DNA of 64,000 bases from an uncultured Sutterella sp. (GTDB taxonomy: Bacteria; Pseudomonadota; Gammaproteobacteria; Burkholderiales; Burkholderiaceae_F). Where the stretch lies: NCBI GenBank assembly GCA_902463725.1, contig CABQGK010000003.1, forward strand, positions 62,001 to 126,000, read 5' to 3'. A program made the position numbers and the translations under genes. Shown here piece after piece: positions 17,941-26,583 of this stretch (position 1 is the first letter of the stretch; the number at the start of each line of letters is the position of its first letter). The notes beneath the pieces are model-generated. The model saw only the letters and a program-made list of their open reading frames with translations. It was not told where the DNA came from and ran no database searches.

Positions 17941-18733
17941 CGTTGCAAAAACGCATCTCACCATACGGATCAGCGCTGGCTTTAATGCGGAAGTGATGCT
18001 CGCAGGGTTACTTGCGATCACAGCTCAAACGGCTGGCACCGCCAATGCTACACTCGCTACGCTCTTTCCGAACGTGCAGGCCACACTCGACTATGGTCCA
18101 GCGAGTGTCAATGCCATCATGGGCGTGAGAGCCAAGTTGATCACCGCTCCGCTCCCCTCCTCGGCCGAGCTGCAGGCAAGCAACGCCACCGACCACAAAG
18201 AGCATCACGCCTCACACGCTCATCGCTCCTATCGCGACATACTTGCCTACTATGACCGAGAGGCTCGCCTCTCCGAAGGCGCACTCGATCGCGTTGAACG
18301 CATCTGGGGCGTGCTCGCTGCGGCCGAAGCTAAGGTGCATGGCACCAAAGCTGAGGCGGTACACTTTCATGAGGTGGGTCGACTCAGTAATGTACTCGCC
18401 ATTGGCCTTATTGCCAGGTTCATAGAACGCTTAAACGTTAGCCTCTCGGCAAGCCCCGTACCCGTCGCAGACGGTGCAATTCGTTGCGCGCATGGCCTTG
18501 TTGCCAACCCAGCGCCCGCCATGATGGCGATGCTGCCTGGGGTACCCGTCGTGCCGTTTTTGGGTGTAGGCGAGCCCGTCACGCCCACGGGCATGGCTAT
18601 TTTGCTGGGGCTTGGTGCGACGTTTGGTCCTTGGCCACGCATGCGCGTGACGGCTGAAGCACTGGCCTACGCGCGAACAACCTTTACTGGCGTGCCCAAC
18701 GGGACGCGCTTTGTGCTAGGAGAACTCTCATGA
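17930..18733 (+). CDS. larC: Nickel insertion protein LarC, short form (LarC1-like only)
   Basis: LarC inserts nickel into the pincer precursor in a CTP-dependent reaction. This 267-residue protein matches only the first domain (LarC1): a His-rich stretch HKEHHASHAHRSYRDI, then AEAKVHGTKAEAVHFHEVG, AIRCAHGLVANPAPA and PVTPTGMAILLGLGATFGP. It stops where the family normally continues into LarC2, the CTP-binding domain (made in L. plantarum by a programmed frameshift). larE starts four bases before this stop, so no larC2 fits here. The usual SGISGDM near the N terminus reads SAGFNAEVM, and the usual HFHEVGAVDSIVDI reads HFHEVGRLSNVLAI. Several acidic residues are therefore lost. Either it is a specialised minimal LarC or it works poorly. 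Confidence 0.85.
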   Translation: MTTDVAKTHLTIRISAGFNAEVMLAGLLAITAQTAGTANATLATLFPNVQATLDYGPASVNAIMGVRAKLITAPLPSSAELQASNATDHKEHHASHAHRSYRDILAYYDREARLSEGALDRVERIWGVLAAAEAKVHGTKAEAVHFHEVGRLSNVLAIGLIARFIERLNVSLSASPVPVADGAIRCAHGLVANPAPAMMAMLPGVPVVPFLGVGEPVTPTGMAILLGLGATFGPWPRMRVTAEALAYARTTFTGVPNGTRFVLGELS

Positions 18734-19566
18734 GCCTCGTGCTCGATAAAAACGATCCGATTTGGGCACCCCTTGCCGCTGCGCTCTCCAATGCCGCGCT
18801 CGAGAACCACCTCAACATCGCCTACTCTGGCGGTTTTGATAGCCGTTTTCTCGCCTTTTGCGCAAAGGCACTCGGCTTTGAGGTCACGCTCTGGCATGTC
18901 ACAGGTCCACATATTCCTCAGCAGGAAACTCAGGATGCGCTTGAACGAGCAAAAGAGATGGCACTCACCGTGAAGTTGGTTCCAGCCGATCCCACACGCA
19001 TCTCGGACTTTGTTTCGGCGGGGCGTAAACGTTGTTACGCCTGCAAGCGCGCTGTCTTTTCCACGCTACTTGCGATGATTGAAGGGGATCTCTGTGACGG
19101 AACGAACGCCACCGACACGTTCCAGTACCGTCCTGGGGAAAAAGCGCTAAAAGAGCTTGGTGTACATTCCCCTTGGCGAGAGGGAGGCTACGAAAAAGTG
19201 CGAATGCGCAAAATCGCCGCAACGCTCGGTTTCCCAGCCCCTGATCAACCGTCCCGCCCTTGTCTCATGACAAGGTTCCCCTATGGGATGCAGCCGAGAC
19301 GGGACTTGATGGCACTCGCCACCACGGTCGAGTGTGGACTTCTAAAGCGCTATCCCAAGGTGGCACTACGCTGTCGTTTCCCCGATGGGCTCACGCCCGT
19401 GGTACATGTTGAGCGTGCATCGATCAGAGGGTTGGATGAAGCGGCCTTTCTCTCAGAGCTCGAAGAAGAGATTATTCGTGTCTCGGGAATTAGCATCCCC
19501 GTCGAAGTTCATGACGTTCTTTCTGGCTACTTTGACCGCATTCCGCAGCCAATCATTCCGCTCTAA
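18730..19566 (+). CDS. larE: ATP-dependent sacrificial sulfur transferase LarE
   Basis: LarE adenylates the biscarboxylated nucleotide and gives up sulfur to form the thio groups of the pincer. The 278-residue protein has the PP-loop YSGGFDS (residues 32-38), RKRCYACK (99-106), DGTNATD, and PSRPCLMTRFPYG, where C178 corresponds to the sacrificial C176 of L. plantarum LarE. The C-terminal region resembles the family (VHVERASIRG). ATGA overlap with larC indicates coupling. Whether it uses a single sacrificial cysteine or an iron-sulfur cluster cannot be told from sequence alone. Confidence 0.92.
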   Translation: MSLVLDKNDPIWAPLAAALSNAALENHLNIAYSGGFDSRFLAFCAKALGFEVTLWHVTGPHIPQQETQDALERAKEMALTVKLVPADPTRISDFVSAGRKRCYACKRAVFSTLLAMIEGDLCDGTNATDTFQYRPGEKALKELGVHSPWREGGYEKVRMRKIAATLGFPAPDQPSRPCLMTRFPYGMQPRRDLMALATTVECGLLKRYPKVALRCRFPDGLTPVVHVERASIRGLDEAAFLSELEEEIIRVSGISIPVEVHDVLSGYFDRIPQPIIPL

Positions 19567-19594
19567 GCGGAACGTACTCCATATCCCCGCTTCC

Positions 19595-19625
19595 GCCCTG
19601 CCACTCAGAGAGCAATAGGCAGGGC
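19595..19625. terminator. Hairpin between convergent larE and methyltransferase
   Basis: GCCCTGCC (19595-19602) pairs with GGCAGGGC (19618-19625). There is no T-run on either side, so it may end transcripts only weakly. Confidence 0.4.
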
Positions 19626-19669
19626 GCACAGCGCTCAGAGAAGGTGCAAAAGGAACAATCCTTAGCTAA

Positions 19670-20431
19670 TCAGTGCGCTCTCTTAGACGCCACGATTTCA
19701 AAGAGTGGCGTCTCCCCATAGACCAGCTTTTCCTTTTCATCCCAAAGCGTCTCAATGATAGAGAGATCGGTGTGCACTTCGCTAAAGCCCACCTCGTTGA
19801 GCGCTTTGACATCCCAAGCGGGGCGCACTTGAGCCGAAAGGGGGAGTGCCGCCACATCGATCGGATCTGCGTCGATGCTCGCGGGCTCAAACGTACAACC
19901 ATAGCGCTCAATGCATGCCTGCTCAGCGCGTGCACAACGCGCTGCGAGCGCCTCATCAAAAAGCGGTAAATGCCAATTGGCATCGTAAACCAGTAACCGT
20001 CCGCCGGGTCGCAGGCGGGGGAGCGCCTCACGATAAAAGCCCACGGGATCCGAAAGCGTCCACGTAACGTTTCGACTCACGATCACGTCAAAAGTTTCAG
20101 CAGCAAAGTGTGAGAGCCCAGCTTCGGTATGAATAAAGGAGGGCGGGCTCGCAAGACACTCACTTGCCGCATGGGCTCGAGCCTGCGAAACCATCCCTGC
20201 TGCAATATCAATACCTGTGACGCTATGCCCCATCTCTGCAAGCAGGATGCTGAAAAAACCTGGACCACAACCAAAGTCCAGCACCTTGGCGCGCTGAGGC
20301 ACATGGAGCGCAAACCGTGCCTTCCAAGCCTCACGGCGAAAGCTCGCGAGCTCATCACGAATAATGCTGCCGTAGTGCGCGCTATCAGCACTCCAATAGC
20401 GCCCCATCTCGGTATTGTCTTGAGAACTCAT
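19670..20431 (-). CDS. Class I SAM-dependent methyltransferase (copy 1)
   Basis: The 253-residue protein has the Rossmann methyltransferase motifs: VLDFGCGPGFFSILLA (motif I), GIDIAAGMVSQAR, FDVIVSRNVTWTLSDP (motif IV/post II) and RLRPGGRLLVYDANW. The ATG at 20431 is used because GGGAG lies ten bases upstream; a GTG at 20440 would sit too close to it. It is a paralogue of the next gene, and they lie head to tail, convergent with the lar operon. The substrate is unknown. The shared RN(V/L)TWTL motif belongs, as I recall, to a subfamily found in gut anaerobes, sometimes near nickel or peptide ABC transporters, but that link is from memory. Confidence 0.75.
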   Translation of the reverse strand: MSSQDNTEMGRYWSADSAHYGSIIRDELASFRREAWKARFALHVPQRAKVLDFGCGPGFFSILLAEMGHSVTGIDIAAGMVSQARAHAASECLASPPSFIHTEAGLSHFAAETFDVIVSRNVTWTLSDPVGFYREALPRLRPGGRLLVYDANWHLPLFDEALAARCARAEQACIERYGCTFEPASIDADPIDVAALPLSAQVRPAWDVKALNEVGFSEVHTDLSIIETLWDEKEKLVYGETPLFEIVASKRAH

Positions 20432-20454
20432 CACAGACACGCTCCCTAGTCTGC

Positions 20455-21219
20455 CTAAGGCGCTTTACGCGCCAGAAGCGAAAACATGCGAATGGGATTC
20501 CATGTTTCATCCTGATCGGGATAGATTCGCTCGGAGAGGGTCTCATCGGCGCGAACATCCTCAAAGCCGAGTTGAGTGAGAAGCGCCACATCAAATGCAG
20601 GGCGCGTTTCATGGCTGACCGAGAGCGCGGCCTTAATGGCGTCACACTCGAGCAGCTCTGCGTCCGTAATGTCGCGGTGCGAATTTTCAACCCCCTGCTC
20701 CTTGAGTTCTTTGGTGCAGGCACAAAAAGAGACAGGACCGTAGTTGGCATCAAAGTTGATGAGAAGCCCACCAGGCACCAACAGTCGCTGCCAAAGCGCA
20801 TAGGCCTCACGAACGTCAGGAAGTGTCCACGTAAGGTTGCGCGTGACGATCGCATCAAAGCTTTCGGCAGCAAAGGGTAACGCCATGGCATCCATCACTT
20901 CAAAGCGTGCATGCACTGCGGCGTGTCGAGCGGCGAATCGACGAGCCTCTTCAATCATTTTCGGAGACAGATCCACGCCCAACACATCGTGCCCCATCGA
21001 AGACAGTAGGACAGCAAAAAAGCCCGTCCCCGTTCCGATATCCAAAATCCGCAAGGATCGCGCAGGAAGTAGCGCATCAAACTCCGCCAACCACCGTGCA
21101 CGGCGCACGCTTTCAATTTCCGCTTCGCGAAGCTCGCCAAAAGCGCTCGCCCGTCGATCCCAGTACGCTCGAATGCGTTCTTCAAGAAGAAATGGGGAGT
21201 TGGCCATCAAGTCTGTCAT
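20455..21219 (-). CDS. Class I SAM-dependent methyltransferase (copy 2)
   Basis: The 254-residue protein resembles copy 1: YWDRRASAFGELREAE at the start, ILDIGTGTGFFAVLLSSMGH (motif I), GVDLSPKMIEEA, FDAIVTRNLTWTLPDV and LVPGGLLINFDANYGPV. The ATG at 21219 is chosen over a GTG at 21240 because GAGACGA lies nearby; the call is not firm. Copy 1 follows after 23 bases, so both are probably on one mRNA. The middle of the protein has several cysteines (SFCACTKELKEQG), not conserved in copy 1. The target of methylation is unknown. Confidence 0.75.
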   Translation of the reverse strand: MTDLMANSPFLLEERIRAYWDRRASAFGELREAEIESVRRARWLAEFDALLPARSLRILDIGTGTGFFAVLLSSMGHDVLGVDLSPKMIEEARRFAARHAAVHARFEVMDAMALPFAAESFDAIVTRNLTWTLPDVREAYALWQRLLVPGGLLINFDANYGPVSFCACTKELKEQGVENSHRDITDAELLECDAIKAALSVSHETRPAFDVALLTQLGFEDVRADETLSERIYPDQDETWNPIRMFSLLARKAP

Positions 21220-21543
21220 TGTCGTCTCGGAGAAGGGCACCGCAGAGATTGGCGCGATGCAGGCTCATGATTTCTGGCTGAGGCAGCTCAGAGCCGCACT
21301 CAAAACACGTGCGCATTATACGTCATACAAGTTCTGTTTTCGTATGAAATATGAGGAAAACGCACTTCTTCTTACGTTGGATCAAGTAGACGTCGCCCGC
21401 TGCGCTCTTGAGAAAAGATGGCCACCTATGAGCAAATAAAAACCTCCGCCACTCTGTATCAAGAGCTCTCACGTCTTAAGCGCCTTCTCAGAGGAGCTCT
21501 GATACAATTCCATGACACACAAGTGATTGACTGGAGGAATTTG
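21220..21543. other. Divergent promoter region of methyltransferases and rfb operon
   Basis: The region between the divergent transcription units has no gene that I support. Its right part carries a long inverted repeat, listed separately. A frame open from 21418 into rfbC has no ribosome-binding site, and the epimerase family begins at 21544. Confidence 0.4.
21455..21506 (+). repeat. Inverted repeat in the rfb leader
   Basis: TGTATCA-A-GAGCTC (21455-21468) is matched by GAGCTC-TGATACA (21494-21506). The result is a 13-bp stem with one bulged base and a 25-base loop, ending 37 bases before the rfbC ATG. It has no T-run. It may be an operator for the sugar operon or a leader RNA stem. Confidence 0.45.
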
Positions 21544-22095
21544 ATGCCCATCCAAGTGGTGGAGACCGCCTTGCGCGATGTGCGCATTATTGAACCACGC
21601 GTCTTTGGCGATGAACGTGGATTCTTTTTTGAATCCTTTAACGAGCGTGATTTTGAGCAAGTGGCCCCTGGTGTGCATTTCGTACAGGACAATCAATCCA
21701 TGAGCCGCCGTGGCGTTGTGCGCGGTCTGCACTATCAACTGCCGCCACATGGGCAGGGAAAGCTCGTACGAGCAATCGCTGGCACCATCTATGATGTGGC
21801 CGTCGACGTGCGTCGTAGCTCTCCCACGTTTGGTCAGTGGGTGGGTGTTGAACTGTCGGCGGAAAATTTCCGCCAACTGTGGATCCCCGCGGGTTTTGCG
21901 CATGGCTTTGTGGCGCTCTCTGAATGTGCGATGGTCGCCTATAAAACCACCACTTACTGGGAAAAGAGCGCCGAAGTCTCCATTCGCTGGGATGACCCCA
22001 CGCTCGCCATCGATTGGCCGCTTGACGAAAAACCCATTTTAAGCGGCAAGGATGCCCTTTCCCCCTATTTTGAAAACGCGCGTTTCTATCCCTAA
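21544..22095 (+). CDS. rfbC: dTDP-4-dehydrorhamnose 3,5-epimerase
   Basis: RfbC (RmlC) is the third enzyme of dTDP-L-rhamnose synthesis. The 183-residue cupin protein has FGDERGFFFESFNERDF, VQDNQSMSRRGVVRGLHYQ with the catalytic histidine in GLHYQ, GTIYDVAVDVRRSSPTFG, and PAGFAHGFVALSE. GGAGG lies seven bases before the ATG at 21544. It leads the rfbC-rfbB-rfbD-rfbA operon, which supplies rhamnose for LPS O-antigen or other surface glycans. Confidence 0.95.
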   Translation: MPIQVVETALRDVRIIEPRVFGDERGFFFESFNERDFEQVAPGVHFVQDNQSMSRRGVVRGLHYQLPPHGQGKLVRAIAGTIYDVAVDVRRSSPTFGQWVGVELSAENFRQLWIPAGFAHGFVALSECAMVAYKTTTYWEKSAEVSIRWDDPTLAIDWPLDEKPILSGKDALSPYFENARFYP

Positions 22096-22110
22096 GCGAC
22101 ATCTACTGAC

Positions 22111-23166
22111 ATGATTATTGTGACTGGCGGAGCTGGCTTCATCGGCTCAAATTTTGTCCACCATTGGCTCAAAACTACTGACGAGGCCGTCGTCAACCTT
22201 GATGCCCTTACCTACGCGGGCAACCTTGAAAATCTCAAGGAACTTGAAGGGGATGCGCGCCACATTTTTGTCAAAGGCGATATCCGCGACCGTGCACTCG
22301 TTAGCGAACTTCTCGCAACGCATAAACCACGAGCGATCGTGCATTTCGCTGCGGAAAGTCATGTCGACCGTTCAATCGATGCGCCCGACGCGTTTGTGAG
22401 CACCAATGTGGGTGGCACGCTCAATCTGTTGCAATGTGCCAAAGCGTATTGGGAGTCTGAACTCAAGAGCGATGCGAACGCCTTCCGCTTTTTGCATGTC
22501 AGCACGGACGAGGTCTACGGCTCGCTCACGTTTGATGCACCAGCCTTCACCGAAGAAACGCCCTACCAGCCAAACTCACCCTACTCTGCCTCAAAGGCAG
22601 CAAGCGACCACCTTGTGCGCGCGTGGTATCACACGTATGGCTTCCCTGTACTTACCACCAACTGCTCGAACAACTACGGGCCGCGTCAATTCCCTGAAAA
22701 GCTCATTCCGCTAATCATTAGCAATGCGCTTGAAGGCAAGCCACTGCCGATTTATGGCGATGGGCTCAACATTCGTGACTGGCTCTACGTGGAAGATCAC
22801 TGCCGCGCAATCGCCATGGTGCTCTCGAAAGGACGCCCTGGTGAGACCTATAACGTGGGCGGCAACGCTGAACGCAACAACCTCACCATCGTGAATACCG
22901 TCACGAGTCTGCTCGATGAGCTTGTGCCGCGCGCTAGTGGCCGCTACGCCGATCTCATCACCTTTGTGAAGGATCGCCCTGGACACGATCGCCGCTATGC
23001 CATTAACGCAAGCAAACTCAAGCGCGAGCTAGGGTGGGAGCCGATTGAGACCTTTGAGAGCGGGCTCCGCAAGACCATTGAATGGTATCTCAGCAACCCA
23101 GACTGGGTCGCGCATATCAAGAGCGGCGCGTACCGCGAATGGATTGCCAAGCACTATGCGCTCTGA
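22111..23166 (+). CDS. rfbB: dTDP-glucose 4,6-dehydratase
   Basis: RfbB (RmlB) makes dTDP-4-keto-6-deoxyglucose with tightly bound NAD. The 351-residue SDR protein shows VTGGAGFIGSNFV at the N terminus, HFAAESHVDRSID, the active-site STDEVYGSL, the catalytic YSASKAASD, and NCSNNYGPRQFPEKLIP. The downstream rfbD start overlaps it by eleven bases. The length is typical of the family. Confidence 0.96.
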   Translation: MIIVTGGAGFIGSNFVHHWLKTTDEAVVNLDALTYAGNLENLKELEGDARHIFVKGDIRDRALVSELLATHKPRAIVHFAAESHVDRSIDAPDAFVSTNVGGTLNLLQCAKAYWESELKSDANAFRFLHVSTDEVYGSLTFDAPAFTEETPYQPNSPYSASKAASDHLVRAWYHTYGFPVLTTNCSNNYGPRQFPEKLIPLIISNALEGKPLPIYGDGLNIRDWLYVEDHCRAIAMVLSKGRPGETYNVGGNAERNNLTIVNTVTSLLDELVPRASGRYADLITFVKDRPGHDRRYAINASKLKRELGWEPIETFESGLRKTIEWYLSNPDWVAHIKSGAYREWIAKHYAL

Positions 23167-24079
23167 TCATCCAAAAGTTCTGCTACTCGGCCGCACAGGT
23201 CAAGTGGGTTGGGAACTCGAACGCGTCCTTGCCCCATGGGGGGCGTTGACCGCACTCGACAGGCATAGCGCCCCACTCTCGGGAGATCTCTCTCAGGCTG
23301 ATGCCTTGCGGGAAACACTCCGAACGCTCGCCCCTCAGGTCATTTTTAACGCCGCAGCCTACACAGCGGTCGATAAAGCTGAAAGTGAGGCGCAAGCCGC
23401 GCAGTCCATCAACGCCGACGCGCTCGCTGTCATCGGAGAGGAAGCCGCCCGCTTGGGGGCGCTTGTTGTGCACTTCAGCACAGACTATGTCTTTGACGGT
23501 GAAGGGGTATTGCCCTACAGGGAAGATGACGTGGCGCATATTGCCCCGCTCAATACCTATGGGCGCACGAAATGGCAGGGTGAAGAAAATCTACGCGCCA
23601 GTGCTGCAGAACACTTGATTTTCCGCACCAGCTGGGTCTATGGCGTGCACGGGAAAAACTTCATGAAGACGGTGCTCAGACTCGCCAAATCACGCGAAAC
23701 GCTATCGATGGTCGCTGATCAGATGGGAGCCCCCACGAGTGCCGCCTTTATCGCTGATATCGCAAGCGCCCTCGCAGAGCGAGTCATTCATGGCGAGCGC
23801 CAACTCATCGGCACCTACCATCTCGTGCCAAACGGCACCACGTCGTGGTATCAGTTTGCTCGGTGGATTCTGGAGCAGGCCGAGGGCACAGAGCGTTTTA
23901 AGCTCATGCCAGACATGATCCGACCCATTAGCACCCAAGAATTTCCTACAAGCGCAAGACGCCCGCTTAATTCGCGCCTAGATAACCGCAAACTGCAAAG
24001 CGTGCTACCCGCTGGCGCTATCCAAAATTGGGATTACTATGCGCAACGTGCGCTCGGTGTTATTTCCGAACTTCTTTGA
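23156..24079 (+). CDS. rfbD: dTDP-4-dehydrorhamnose reductase
   Basis: RfbD (RmlD) performs the last, NAD(P)H-dependent step to dTDP-L-rhamnose. Its 307 residues show LLGRTGQVGWEL (Rossmann), VIFNAAAYTAVDKAESE, HFSTDYVFDGEG, NTYGRTKWQGEENL with the catalytic YxxxK, and FRTSWVYGVHGKNF. The ATG at 23156 lies inside the end of rfbB, where the family N terminus begins. Confidence 0.95.
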   Translation: MRSDHPKVLLLGRTGQVGWELERVLAPWGALTALDRHSAPLSGDLSQADALRETLRTLAPQVIFNAAAYTAVDKAESEAQAAQSINADALAVIGEEAARLGALVVHFSTDYVFDGEGVLPYREDDVAHIAPLNTYGRTKWQGEENLRASAAEHLIFRTSWVYGVHGKNFMKTVLRLAKSRETLSMVADQMGAPTSAAFIADIASALAERVIHGERQLIGTYHLVPNGTTSWYQFARWILEQAEGTERFKLMPDMIRPISTQEFPTSARRPLNSRLDNRKLQSVLPAGAIQNWDYYAQRALGVISELL

Positions 24080-24094
24080 CCAAGTGAGAGTTTT

Positions 24095-24970
24095 ATGACG
24101 AGAAAAGGTCTGATTTTGGCTGGCGGCTCCGGCACGCGCCTTGCCCCGATTACGCTCGCGGTGAGTAAACAGCTTCTGCCTGTCTACGATAAGCCCATGA
24201 TCTATTACCCCCTCTCCACGCTGATGGCTGCAGGGATTCGAGATATTCTGCTTATTTCAACACCCGTTGATCTGCCGCGCTTTGAGAACCTCTTAGGGGA
24301 TGGCTCGCAGTGGGGTATCCATCTCTCGTACTGCGTGCAACCGTCACCTGACGGACTTGCACAGGCCTTTATCCTTGGACGGGACTTCATTGGAAATGAT
24401 CCTTCTGCGCTTATCCTAGGTGACAACCTCTTCCATGGCTCGCACCTTGAAGAACTGCTTGCTGCAGCCAATGCACGCCCTGAGGGGGCTACCGTCTTCG
24501 CCTATCAGGTCTCTGATCCAGAGCGTTACGGCGTCGTGGATTTCGACCAACATATGCGCGCGCTTTCCATCGAAGAAAAGCCCGCCAAACCTAAATCCAA
24601 CTTCGCCGTCACAGGGCTCTATTTCTACGACAACGATGTCTGCGATATCGCCCGTGACATTCGCCCGAGCCCGCGCGGAGAACTGGAAATCACTGATGTG
24701 AATGCGACCTACCTCAAACGCGGCGCGCTCTCCGTTGAAGTCATGCAACGTGGCTACGCCTGGCTTGACACGGGTACGCACGACTCGCTTCTAGAAGCTT
24801 CTAGCTACATCGCCACGCTTCAAAAGCGTCAGGGCCTATTGGTCGGCAGCCCCGAAGAGGTCGCCTTCAATAACGGCTGGATTAGTGCTCAAGAGCTTCA
24901 AAAACTCGCCGAGCCGCTGAAAAAGACCAACTACGGTAAGACCCTCCTTGGCCTGCTAAAAACACTCTAA
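24095..24970 (+). CDS. rfbA: Glucose-1-phosphate thymidylyltransferase
   Basis: RfbA (RmlA) makes dTDP-glucose from glucose-1-phosphate and dTTP, the committed step of the pathway. The 291-residue protein has the nucleotide-binding LAGGSGTRLAPIT, DKPMIYYPLSTLMAAGI, ALILGDNLFHG, SDPERYGVVDFD, SIEEKPAKPKSNFAVTGLYF and WLDTGTHDSLLEAS. It closes the operon and is followed by a strong terminator. Confidence 0.96.
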   Translation: MTRKGLILAGGSGTRLAPITLAVSKQLLPVYDKPMIYYPLSTLMAAGIRDILLISTPVDLPRFENLLGDGSQWGIHLSYCVQPSPDGLAQAFILGRDFIGNDPSALILGDNLFHGSHLEELLAAANARPEGATVFAYQVSDPERYGVVDFDQHMRALSIEEKPAKPKSNFAVTGLYFYDNDVCDIARDIRPSPRGELEITDVNATYLKRGALSVEVMQRGYAWLDTGTHDSLLEASSYIATLQKRQGLLVGSPEEVAFNNGWISAQELQKLAEPLKKTNYGKTLLGLLKTL

Positions 24971-25004
24971 AGCGAACTCTCTACGATTCGCTATTCGATC
25001 TAAG

Positions 25005-25041
25005 CCAAGAGCCTCAGGGTCACCCTGAGGCTCTTGGTTTT
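25005..25041 (+). terminator. Rho-independent terminator of the rfb operon
   Basis: CCAAGAGCCTCAGG (25005-25018) pairs with CCTGAGGCTCTTGG (25024-25037) and is followed by TTTT. It lies 35 bases after rfbA. Confidence 0.9.
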
Positions 25042-25085
25042 ACGGGGTGGCGTAGCGAAGCAGAAATGCCCGCCCCCCCATGCAA

Positions 25086-25113
25086 AAGGCCCCAGATTTC
25101 CATCCGAGGCCTT
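25086..25113 (-). terminator. Terminator of porin 1
   Basis: AAGGCC and GGCCTT arms with further wobble pairing give a 12-bp stem around a GGAA loop on the minus strand, followed by TTTTGC. It lies 30 bases beyond the porin stop codon. Confidence 0.65.
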
Positions 25114-25142
25114 CAAGTTATGAATCAGTCAAACTGAGCTGA

Positions 25143-26321
25143 TTAGAACTTGTGAACCAAGCCGAGACCGACTTCACCAAACTTCATCTTGGTGGTGTCA
25201 TCATCCTTAATCTTCAGCTGATGATAGCCACCGTAGGTGTAGACGGCAGTACGCTTGCTGAGCGGATACTTGTAGCCAGCACCAAAGCCATAGCCACTGT
25301 ACTTAGCATCAGAATCTTCCGCCTTGTCCTTCACGGAGACGTAGCTCACCTGCAGGAGCAGATCGCCACCAGCAACTGGCGTGATATTACCGAAGGAGAG
25401 ATTCCAGCCTTCCCAATCACCACCAAAGTTAAGTTTCTTCGATTCCCACTTGGTTCCGTTATAGACAAATGCAGGGACAACAGCCGGCCCCACGCCAGAG
25501 GCGTGCTTCGTGTACTGAGCCATACCCATAACCTTGGTCACACCAAAGTCATAGCTTGCGCCATACGAAACCTTGAGCTGTTCCTTAAGGTCTTCATCGG
25601 TCTTGCCAGGAGCCTGGGAGGGAGCGGAATCTTCAAAAGACACTTCATAAACAGGCTTTTCACCCTTCATGAGATAGTCAACAACGATACCCGTGCTGAA
25701 GGCACCAGCGTCATACTTGGCACCCAAAGCCGCATAGCGGTTATTGTTGTTAGCAGAGGCCTCTTCCTGACCATCAGCCTGGAAGCTGTACTGAGCATAA
25801 ACCTTCAGGCCATTAAGATCCGGCGTGATATAGGTAAGGGTGTTGTCAGCACGGTCAGCATAGCCGAACTTGTAGTAAGCATTCGTGCCAGCACCAGCCC
25901 AACCCGTACCAAACGGCACGTAGGTATAGATATAGGAAACCGTACCCAAACCAGAGTCCAAAGCTCCATCACGGCCAGCAGCCAATGTACCGAACGGACC
26001 AGCCACATACATAGAGGCGGCACGGCCAAAGAGGCGGCCACCCTGACCGAGTTTGCCGTCATCAGCGCTAAACCCAGATTCGAGCTGGAAGCCGACCGTA
26101 TAGCCGTTACCCAGTTCTTCCGAGCCCTTCAAGCCCCAACGGTTGCCAGCGGTAACACCACTCGTCAGACCATAGTTATGGCTGGCATCGCCATCACCAA
26201 TCTTAGAGTACGTGTAGTTCAACGCTTCGTCAACAACGCCGTACAGTGTAACGTTGGCAGCAACGGCGGAGCCAGCAAAGGCGCCGAGAACTGCAACAGC
26301 AGCAAGAGTCTTCTTAAACAT
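25143..26321 (-). CDS. Gram-negative porin (betaproteobacterial type), copy 1
   Basis: The 392-residue outer-membrane protein has the signal peptide MFKKTLAAVAVLGAFAG. It begins the barrel with VTLYGVVDEALNYTY and ends in FGEVGLGLVHKF with the terminal phenylalanine that BAM recognises. RWGLKGSEELGNGYTVGFQLESGF is the typical early-strand motif of the trimeric 16-stranded porins of Burkholderiales. Of two adjacent ATGs the second (26321) is preferred, seven bases after AAGGA and matching the other porin. Copy 2 lies upstream, and the two share most strands but differ in loops. Constriction-loop selectivity cannot be judged. Confidence 0.92.
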   Translation of the reverse strand: MFKKTLAAVAVLGAFAGSAVAANVTLYGVVDEALNYTYSKIGDGDASHNYGLTSGVTAGNRWGLKGSEELGNGYTVGFQLESGFSADDGKLGQGGRLFGRAASMYVAGPFGTLAAGRDGALDSGLGTVSYIYTYVPFGTGWAGAGTNAYYKFGYADRADNTLTYITPDLNGLKVYAQYSFQADGQEEASANNNNRYAALGAKYDAGAFSTGIVVDYLMKGEKPVYEVSFEDSAPSQAPGKTDEDLKEQLKVSYGASYDFGVTKVMGMAQYTKHASGVGPAVVPAFVYNGTKWESKKLNFGGDWEGWNLSFGNITPVAGGDLLLQVSYVSVKDKAEDSDAKYSGYGFGAGYKYPLSKRTAVYTYGGYHQLKIKDDDTTKMKFGEVGLGLVHKF

Positions 26322-26476
26322 CATTCAGTCCTTTTAATGTCGTTAGAAGGTGGGTCAGAAGGATGAGGGCAAGCCCCCATCGGTATCTTCTTCATAAAAA
26401 ATGACTCAGATCGGGAACTAGAAAAAAGTCCCCCATAAGGTCGAATTCCAGCCATGCATGTTACATGACGCCTTCT

Positions 26477-26504
26477 ATACTAACAAAATCAAGATTTTGT
26501 GCAA
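26477..26504 (-). promoter_or_regulatory. Porin 1 promoter with operator in the spacer
   Basis: On the minus strand, TTGCAC (26504-26499) and TAGTAT (26482-26477) are a -35/-10 pair with a 16-base spacer. The spacer itself holds most of a perfect 8-2-8 inverted repeat, ACAAAATC-TT-GATTTTGT (26483-26500). It lies about 155 bases before the gene. A repressor or bending protein could bind there. Confidence 0.5.
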
Positions 26505-26583
26505 TAGGTGTTGCGTCTTAGTCACAAATGTAATAAATCAATAGAACAAGCCGTTTAGGCTACATTTTCTTAATACAAAAAAA

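Noticed and set aside
25152..26366. Long plus-strand ORF (404 codons) antisense to porin 1
   Set aside because: It is a mirror of the porin coding strand, with no start signal or protein features; the minus-strand porin is certain.
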